Assembly: GCF_017635265.1 (NCBI RefSeq)
Contig: NZ_JAGBLU010000117.1
Location: forward strand, 1-64,000
Reading direction: 5' to 3'
From: Butyrivibrio sp.
GTDB taxonomy: Bacteria > Bacillota > Clostridia > Lachnospirales > Lachnospiraceae
Length of the DNA stretch: 64,000 nucleotides
Each line of letters begins with the position of its first letter. Within the stretch, counting starts at the first letter, position 1. A model generated the notes under the pieces. It saw nothing but the letters and a program-made list of their open reading frames with translations. It had not been told where the DNA came from and did not search any database. A program made the translations under genes and the position numbers. Shown here in pieces: positions 58,693-64,000 of the stretch.

Positions 58693-58728
58693 AAGAGCCA
58701 TCTTTGAATTTCTTCAAAAATGACTCTT
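58693..58728 (-). terminator. Strong hairpin upstream of the partition operon
   Basis: AAGAGCCATCTTTGAA (58693-58708) pairs with TTCAAAAATGACTCTT (58713-58728), 16 bp with two G-T pairs and a four-base loop. On the minus strand it is followed by TTTTTGTATTTC. It is a terminator or attenuator, placed so that it would insulate the partition operon from transcription coming from the right end. The two GCTGTCA repeats at 58811-58829 and GTGCACCC/GCACCT at about 58757-58775 follow; the same order (GTGCACCC, then GCTGTCA pairs) occurs at 206-270. Confidence 0.7.
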
Positions 58729-59001
58729 CAAACTACAATCTATTTTCAATTTGTCGCATCACCAAGTGCACCCAAACGCACCTGTAAATACCGTATTCTA
58801 CACCCATTCTGCTGTCAAATTTGCTGTCAAACTTCAAATCGAGCCTTGAAAGCCGCTTGTTTACTGAGCTTTTCACTTCATGCTCTTAAGTGTCGGGAAC
58901 AACAACACGTCTCTGATTGCCGCAACTTTTGTTAGTAACACCTCAAGCATATCTATTCCGTAACCTATAACTCCTTATAATTGTAACACTCAAAAAAGCA
59001 T

Positions 59002-59835
59002 CTATATAATCTCCCTTATACTCTTTTCGAATTCTCTTATGTTGAACGGACATCCATCCTCTTCAAAAGTCAGGATGAGATTCTTCCCCACAAAAATTCC
59101 GTTTCTTCTATATTCCTCTATCTTGCGCAGATTCTTTTTCCGATATTTCTCATCATCCATCCTGCCAAGGTGCTCGTGATATATAACTTCTCTCGTCCTC
59201 TTGTTAAGTAATGTAAAATCAGGGTATTTGATGACACCGCTCTTGAGCCGCAGCTCGCACTCATATCTGTATGGAACTCCAATCTCAAAGTACATATCCG
59301 CAATCACCATCTCCGACTTGGATCGCACCATCTCATCACGCCTGGTTGTATATATTTTTTCCTCTGGTTTATAAGTGCTGATGCGGAACTGTTCCTCACT
59401 CCATCTTCTGGCATACTCCTCATCACTTATTAAAAGTGGAGACACGAGAATTTTTCTTTCCTTCTTGAGACCGTCATATACCGCCTCCGGAGTAATTAAA
59501 CTCTGATTATCTGCCTTTGTATTTTTTAAGTTGTAAACTACACCGATAGCTCTTTTTACAATTGTTAGTTCTTCCTGCGCTGCACCAATAGCCTTTTTCA
59601 GATAGTCCCTCTGCGCCAGCTCTTGTGCTATCTTGAAATCGCTTTTTTTGATGTACTTCCCGTGAGTATCGGCAGAGTCAATAATCTTGTAATACTGCGG
59701 ATTCCCCCTACAGTACGAAATTCGCAGCTTTCCCTCTGGCAATTTCTCAATCTTTTTATTTGCTATGGCTATACTCGCTTCCAGTTGCACCTTCCTTTTT
59801 TGTAATTCACCAATTATCTCATTATAATTTGTCAT
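59002..59835 (-). CDS. PD-(D/E)XK nuclease-like protein of the right end
   Basis: The start is ATG 59835 (MTNYNEIIGELQKRKVQLEAS), with AGAGG 8 bases upstream. The 277-residue product has an N-terminal coiled coil (about 1-50). A C-terminal restriction-endonuclease-like domain follows: VRSKSEMVIADMYFEIGVPYRYECELRLKSGVIKYPDFTLLN, then EVIYHEHLGRMDDEKYRKKNLRKIEEYRRNGIFVGKNLILTFE. These give E, PD and the EHxG position. Uses in recombination or defence are possible. It lies between the partition operon and the tandem repeat array, near the right end of the element. Confidence 0.7.
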   Translation of the reverse strand: MTNYNEIIGELQKRKVQLEASIAIANKKIEKLPEGKLRISYCRGNPQYYKIIDSADTHGKYIKKSDFKIAQELAQRDYLKKAIGAAQEELTIVKRAIGVVYNLKNTKADNQSLITPEAVYDGLKKERKILVSPLLISDEEYARRWSEEQFRISTYKPEEKIYTTRRDEMVRSKSEMVIADMYFEIGVPYRYECELRLKSGVIKYPDFTLLNKRTREVIYHEHLGRMDDEKYRKKNLRKIEEYRRNGIFVGKNLILTFEEDGCPFNIREFEKSIREII

Positions 59836-59938
59836 AGATTTTCCTCTTCTGTTATTATTTATCTTTATCTTTTTTTCATACACTCTTTTTTCATGCACCA
59901 GCCATCAGGCCTATGATTCGGTCCTATCATCCATGCCA

Positions 59939-60250
59939 TACGGATAAGTTCAATGCTATTCTTTGTTCCTATCCGTACAACATAGCTATCTCTTGTTCCC
60001 TGCTCTTCCCTTGTACGGATAAGATTACAGACTATACGCCATCTTATCCGTATATTATGTGGTATAAGAGCTGTCTACTGACCGTTTGTACGGATAAGAT
60101 AGCTCTTTGCTAGCATTTTTATCCGTACTTCATCTGCCAAAAGAGCTTTTTACACGCCGTTTGTACGGATAAGATGGCTCTTTACTAGCATTTTTATCCG
60201 TATATCATCTGCCAAAAGAGCTTTTTACACGCCGTTTGTACGGATAAGAT
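59939..60250. repeat. 75-bp tandem repeats built on TACGGATAA in both orientations
   Basis: TACGGATAA or its complement TTATCCGTA occurs nine times between 59939 and 60250 (one copy with a single change). Direct copies are at 59939, 60014, 60089, 60164 and 60239, and inverted ones at 59969, 60044, 60119 and 60194. The last three direct copies are exactly 75 bases apart, as are 60119 and 60194. The last two units are almost identical over their whole length. Each pair can form a hairpin. No gene is present. It may be an origin, operator array or recombination site. Confidence 0.85.
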
Positions 60251-60400
60251 GGCTCTTTACCGTAAAATAAATCCCTCTAAAAATCAAAAATGGAATAGTA
60301 GTCCGTGAATAGGACTCACTGATAGCGCATCCGCGCCGAAATTTAAAAGATTGCCACACACAAAATGCCGCGCCGATACTTGGCTGCATTGATCAGGTGT

Positions 60401-60479
60401 GGTCAAAATGTTGTCAAACAAATAAATTGTTGTCAGAAAAAATTGCTCTGAAATCCGCATGTAGAGTGGATTTCAGAGC
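60401..60479. repeat. Arm-like repeats and 12-bp inverted repeat at the right end
   Basis: GTCAAAATGTTGTCA (60402-60416) matches GTCAAAATGCTGTCA (370-384) with one change, and a further GTTGTCA stands at 60429-60435. GCTCTGAAATCC (60445-60456) and GGATTTCAGAGC (60468-60479) form a perfect 12-bp inverted repeat with an 11-base loop. The repeats suit integrase arm sites of the right end. The 60251-60400 stretch holds nothing I can name. Confidence 0.5.
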
Positions 60480-60513
60480 TAATAATATGTTAGATGTACT
60501 TAAGTGTTCGTTT

Positions 60514-60537
60514 AAAAAAGTGGAGAAAAAATCTCCG
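60514..60537 (-). terminator. Terminator following lysS
   Basis: On the minus strand GGAGA-TTTTT-TCTCC is followed by ACTTTTTT. It lies about 25 bases past the lysS stop and on the element side of the candidate attachment site. The element would therefore supply the terminator for lysS. The stem is short. Confidence 0.55.
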
Positions 60538-60551
60538 CAAAACCGCATGAA

Positions 60552-60566
60552 TACTGAGGTTTACTT
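60552..60566. other. Candidate right attachment site (attR) at the lysS stop codon
   Basis: TACTGAGGTTTACTT contains the complement of the lysS stop codon TAA and matches TACTGGGGTTTACTT at 104-118 with one mismatch. Insertion here leaves lysS complete. This is a typical place for tyrosine-recombinase elements that target the 3' end of a conserved gene. Confidence 0.55.
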
Positions 60567-62126
60567 ATCAAGAGATTTTAGGGTTGGAAAAAGCAGCACA
60601 TCACGTATACCTGCACTGTTTGTCAAAAGCATGCAGAGACGGTCGATACCGTATCCGATACCTCCTGTTGGTGGCATACCGATCTCAAGGGCGTTGAGGA
60701 AGTCTTCATCTGTGTGCTCTGCTTCTTCGTCGCCGGCAGCTGCGTTAGCATCCTGAGCTGCGAAACGCTCACGCTGATCGATAGGATCGTTAAGCTCTGA
60801 GTAAGCGTTACACATCTCCCAAGTATTGATGAAGAGCTCGAAACGCTCAACCTTCTCAGGATCTGAAGGTTTCTTCTTGGTAAGAGGTGAGATAGCAAGA
60901 GGATGATCCATGATGAATGTAGGCTGGATCAGTTTCTCTTCGCAGAACTCTTCGAAGAAGAGGTTGATGATATCACCCTTAGTGTGACGATCTTCAAATT
61001 CAACACCACGCTCTTTAGCAATTGCCTTAGCTTCTTCGTCAGTTGCAACTGCATCGAAGTCAACGCCTGCGTATTTCTTGATCGCATCGTTCATTGTAAG
61101 ACGCTCGAATGGCTTACCAAGGTCGATGATATTGTCGCCGTAAGGAATCTGTGTTGTGCCACAAACCTTCTCAGCAAGGTAACGGAACATGCTCTCCGTA
61201 AGTTCCATCATACCTTCATAATCTGTATATGCCTGATAGAGTTCCATAAGTGTGAACTCTGGGTTATGTCTTGTGTCTGTACCTTCGTTTCTGAATACAC
61301 GGCCAATCTCGAAAACTCTCTCCATGCCGCCAACGATAAGTCTCTTGAGGTAAAGCTCAAGTGAGATACGAAGCTTTCTCTCTTCATCAAGAGCGTTGTA
61401 ATGTGTGAAGAATGGTCTTGCAGCTGCGCCACCTGCATTCTCAACAAGCATAGGAGTCTCTACTTCCATGAAATCTCTGTCTGCAAGGAAGTTACGGATC
61501 TCACGGATGATAGCTGATCTCTTCTTGAATGTTTCCTTAACATCTTCATTCATTATGAGGTCAACGTATCTCTGTCTGTAACGAATCTCTGTATCTGTAA
61601 GTCCATGGAACTTCTCAGGAAGTGGCATAAGAGACTTGGATAAAAGAACCAGCTCCTTAACGTGAACTGAGATCTCACCTGTCTTTGTTCTGAAAGCAAA
61701 GCCCTTAACACCGATGATGTCACCGATATCCATCTTCTTGAAATCAGCATAAGCCTCGTCTCCAAGATCGTTTCTTGAAACGTAGAGCTGCATGCGGCCA
61801 TCTCTGTCCTGAAGGTTAGCAAAAGAAGCCTTACCCATTACACGCTTGCTCATCATACGGCCTGCAAGTGAAACAAGCTTCTCTGAAGGTATATCAGAAA
61901 GAGGAACTACTACTGCCTTACCCTCTTCGTCTACAGGAGGAACAAACTCTAATGAATCAAAGTTGTCTCTGATCTCCTTTGTATGATGTGTCTGATCGTA
62001 TTTTACGATCTGGAAAGGATCTCTTCCTGCTGCCTGAAGCTCAGAAAGCTTATCTCTTCTAACCTGGCGAAGACGTCCAACGTCTTCCTGTGGTGCATTG
62101 TTGTTCTGCTGATTATTATCTGCCAC
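60561..62126 (-). CDS. lysS: Lysyl-tRNA synthetase, class II
   Basis: This 521-residue enzyme charges tRNA-Lys with lysine. It has the N-terminal OB-fold anticodon-binding domain (VSLAGRMMSKRVMGKASFANLQDRDGRMQLYV) and the class II core: motif 2 FRNEGTDTRHNPEFTLMELYQAY and motif 3 GGIGYGIDRLCMLLTNSAGIRDVLLFPT. The start is GTG with AAGGAGG 7 bases upstream. The C terminus ends TLKSLDK, complete despite the element at its end. The gene is host DNA, 3' of greA in the same direction. Confidence 0.97.
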   Translation of the reverse strand: MADNNQQNNNAPQEDVGRLRQVRRDKLSELQAAGRDPFQIVKYDQTHHTKEIRDNFDSLEFVPPVDEEGKAVVVPLSDIPSEKLVSLAGRMMSKRVMGKASFANLQDRDGRMQLYVSRNDLGDEAYADFKKMDIGDIIGVKGFAFRTKTGEISVHVKELVLLSKSLMPLPEKFHGLTDTEIRYRQRYVDLIMNEDVKETFKKRSAIIREIRNFLADRDFMEVETPMLVENAGGAAARPFFTHYNALDEERKLRISLELYLKRLIVGGMERVFEIGRVFRNEGTDTRHNPEFTLMELYQAYTDYEGMMELTESMFRYLAEKVCGTTQIPYGDNIIDLGKPFERLTMNDAIKKYAGVDFDAVATDEEAKAIAKERGVEFEDRHTKGDIINLFFEEFCEEKLIQPTFIMDHPLAISPLTKKKPSDPEKVERFELFINTWEMCNAYSELNDPIDQRERFAAQDANAAAGDEEAEHTDEDFLNALEIGMPPTGGIGYGIDRLCMLLTNSAGIRDVLLFPTLKSLDK

Positions 62127-62332
62127 TTTACTTCCTCCTTATGAACATGTACATGCTATATTCTTGATTACTGATCGGGTAAAAGAAATATCAATACAAC
62201 TTACCCACTTGCAATCCAAAAATCTGATTAAGTTTATGATCGAGTAGTGAAGATGGAATCACATTCTACTCGCCCGCCAGCCGCCGGTCAGCTTTAGCTG
62301 ACATATTCCTTTCGGAGGCCCTGCGATATAAA

Positions 62333-62361
62333 GAGCCAGCAAGTCTTCTGACCGCTGGCTC
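62333..62361 (-). terminator. Terminator of greA
   Basis: GAGCCAGC (62333-62340) and GCTGGCTC (62354-62361) form a perfect 8-bp stem with a 13-base loop. TTTATATC follows on the minus strand. A second small hairpin, GTCAGC-TTTA-GCTGAC, lies at about 62287-62302. lysS may have its own promoter in this gap of about 270 bases. Confidence 0.75.
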
Positions 62362-62402
62362 ATAAATTACATCTCTGCAATACTCAGAGGCCGATAGTTT
62401 TA

Positions 62403-62888
62403 TCAGTTCTCTGATCTCTCAATTCCAAGTACTTTGTACTTAAGAACACCAGCCTGTGTCTCTACAGAAACTGTCTGTCCTTTTTTAGCACCGATAAGAG
62501 CTCTTCCAACCGGTGACTCGTTTGAAATCTTACCCTTAAGGCTGTTAGCCTCTGATGAACCTACAATCTTGTATTCAAGATCCTCATTGAACTCAAGGTC
62601 ACGGATCTTAACTTTGCAACCGATGCTTATCTTGTTGAGGTCTACATCCTCTTCTACAACGACTTCTGCGTTCTTAAGGATTTTCTCGAGAGCTTCGATT
62701 CTAGCCTCGATGTCACGCTGTTCGTCTTTTGCTGCATCGTACTCAGCATTCTCAGAAAGGTCGCCCTGTTCTCTGGCTTCCTTAATCTTTTCAGCTACTT
62801 CTTTACGCTTAACTACCTTCAACTCATGAAGTTCATCTTCATATTTTTTAAGTCCTTCATAAGTTAATATGTTTTTCTTTTCTTCCAT
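62403..62888 (-). CDS. greA: Transcription elongation factor GreA
   Basis: This 161-residue protein rescues backtracked RNA polymerase by stimulating transcript cleavage. It has the N-terminal coiled coil ([57 protein letters not shown]) with the acidic [12 protein letters not shown] tip and the C-terminal FKBP-like domain ([55 protein letters not shown]). Length and motifs are standard. It lies between dusB and lysS, the usual order in this group. Confidence 0.97.
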   Translation of the reverse strand: MEEKKNILTYEGLKKYEDELHELKVVKRKEVAEKIKEAREQGDLSENAEYDAAKDEQRDIEARIEALEKILKNAEVVVEEDVDLNKISIGCKVKIRDLEFNEDLEYKIVGSSEANSLKGKISNESPVGRALIGAKKGQTVSVETQAGVLKYKVLGIERSEN

Positions 62889-63050
62889 TATGATATTCCC
62901 TACCCTTCATAAAGATTGAATAATAAATCTATATAAAAGCATTTGCTAAACAAGCTACTTTTAACTTTGCCATTATACAGTCTATAAGTTTTCATGTCAA
63001 TGAAACATAAACACTATTTTAGACAATTTTCTAAACATTTAATAATTGCC

Positions 63051-64000
63051 TTAAAGCATTATTTCTGCACAGGCTTTTTTTAGGGAATCCATGTCTTCCA
63101 TCTGGTTTATCTGATTCCTGAATTTGGCACTTCCCGCCATTCCTGTTGTGTACCAGGAAACATGCTTTCTCATCTCTCTAATTCCGATGTAATCACCCTT
63201 GTACTTAAGCTGCAGATCCGCATGTCTTATGACGGTATCGTAGACTTCCTTATTGGTCGGGCGTGGACAAGTCGTTCCTGTTTCAAAAAAGCTCTTTATC
63301 TCTCTGAATATAAATGGATTGCCCTGCGCTGCTCTTGCGACCATTACGCCGTCGCACCCTGTCTCATCAAACATTCTCTTTGCGCTCTCTCCGTCTACCA
63401 CATCGCCATTTCCGATAACGGGGATCTTAACCGCCTCTTTTACTTGTCTGATGATTGACCAGTCGGCCTGCCCTGAGTAGTACTGTTCTCTGGTTCTTCC
63501 GTGAACTGCAACTGCTGCCGCTCCGCCTTCCTGAGCAGCCAGCGCGCATTCAACCGCGTTTATGCTCTTATCATTAAAGCCTTTTCTTATCTTCACAGTG
63601 ACAGGCCTGTCAGAAACTTGCACAAGTGCAGCTACTATCCTTTGTATCAGCTCCGGATTTTTCATAAGAGCTGAGCCCTCGCCGTTTCCAACAACCTTCG
63701 GAACAGGACACCCCATGTTTACATCCAGGATATCGTAAGGTCTGTCCTTTATCATCTCTACTGCCTGCTGCATAACATCCGGTTCGGAGCCAAAGAGCTG
63801 AAGGGATACCGGATGTTCATCCTCATGAATATCCATCAGCATTCCGGTGTTCTTATTTTTATAGGTAATGGCCTTGGCGCTTACCATTTCCATGCACACA
63901 AGTCCCGCGCCCATTTCTCTGCATAACAGACGAAAAGGCAGGTCCGATACACCTGCCATTGGTCCGAGTATTATATTATTATCAAGGGTTACGCTTCCAA
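63051..64000 (-). CDS. dusB: tRNA-dihydrouridine synthase DusB (5' end outside the window)
   Basis: The frame continues to the window edge; the visible part begins TLDNNIILGPMAGVSDLPFRLLCREMGAGLVCMEMVSAKAI. FMN-binding and catalytic residues are visible: the catalytic Cys in DVNMGCPVPKVVGNGEGSALMKN, then RPVTVKIRKGF, VHGRTREQYYSGQADW, GNGDVVDGESAKRM and DGVMVARAAQGNPFIF. It reduces uridine to dihydrouridine in tRNA. The Met at 63959 is internal, not the start. It is followed by greA at 160 bases distance. Confidence 0.96.
   Translation of the reverse strand, partial: GSVTLDNNIILGPMAGVSDLPFRLLCREMGAGLVCMEMVSAKAITYKNKNTGMLMDIHEDEHPVSLQLFGSEPDVMQQAVEMIKDRPYDILDVNMGCPVPKVVGNGEGSALMKNPELIQRIVAALVQVSDRPVTVKIRKGFNDKSINAVECALAAQEGGAAAVAVHGRTREQYYSGQADWSIIRQVKEAVKIPVIGNGDVVDGESAKRMFDETGCDGVMVARAAQGNPFIFREIKSFFETGTTCPRPTNKEVYDTVIRHADLQLKYKGDYIGIREMRKHVSWYTTGMAGSAKFRNQINQMEDMDSLKKACAEIML

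Noticed and set aside
59939-60250. CRISPR array
   Set aside because: The repeated motif alternates in orientation, the units are nearly identical over their whole length rather than only in the repeat, and no cas genes are present.
60281-60400. A tRNA or tmRNA gene as the integration target
   Set aside because: No cloverleaf or T-loop sequence (GTTCRANNC) is visible near the right end. The lysS 3' end is a better target.

Overview
The window is about 40% GC and looks like a Clostridia chromosome, most likely Lachnospiraceae (Butyrivibrio or a relative). That placement is an inference from the coding style, the dusB-greA-lysS gene order and the type of mobile element. Almost the whole window is one integrative and conjugative element (ICE) of the Tn1549/CTn family, inserted at the 3' end of lysS. 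A 15-bp imperfect direct repeat (104-118 and 60552-60566, 14 of 15 identical) overlaps the lysS stop codon at its right copy and is my best estimate of the attachment sites. That gives an element of about 60.4 kb. Host DNA is bases 1-103 and the lysS, greA and dusB genes at the right edge.

Layout from left to right. 0.1-6.6 kb: recombination and control, with a Tn916-type tyrosine integrase, an Xis-like protein, a sigma-like factor, four HTH regulators and an hsp20 gene behind a perfect CIRCE operator. 6.6-19.9 kb: cargo. This holds a lipoprotein, a PD-(D/E)XK protein, a Nudix hydrolase, two poorly known genes, small metabolic genes, a voltage-gated potassium channel, a complete EcoRII-like restriction-modification system with Vsr, two truncated gene remnants and an MT-A70 methyltransferase. 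19.9-36.7 kb: conjugation, with a candidate oriT, MobP relaxase, MobC, ArdC, DUF4366, DUF4315, an NlpC/P60 hydrolase, VirB4, PrgI, VirB6, Maff2, VirD4 and PcfB.

36.9-54.4 kb holds the most unusual part. It is a compact cluster almost entirely on the minus strand that does not look like transfer machinery. It encodes two paralogous serine/threonine kinase-like proteins (one with a TPR-like tail, one with a polytopic membrane tail), a PP2C phosphatase, a TerY-like VWA protein, a VirD4/HerA-like ATPase with a partner that lacks a visible Walker A motif, a transglutaminase-like protein, an HNH nuclease toxin next to a Syd/SUKH-like immunity protein, and two proteins sharing an almost identical C-terminal CFI-box. 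The kinase-phosphatase-VWA triad recalls the TerY-P (YegI/YegK/YegL) systems, but I do not know this combination as a described system.

54.8-58.7 kb: replication and partition (RepA-N initiator, ParB, ParA, two DUF6462-like proteins). 58.7-60.55 kb: the right end, with integrase-arm-like repeats, a PD-(D/E)XK nuclease-like gene and an unexplained 75-bp tandem repeat array built on the 9-mer TACGGATAA in both orientations.

Working model: the relaxosome and the VirB/VirD4-like channel move the element, ParA/ParB/RepA maintain the excised circle, and the RM system, ArdC, the toxin-immunity pair and the kinase/ATPase cluster act in conflict or stress response. Function calls rest on motifs recognised by eye. 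No database search was run.
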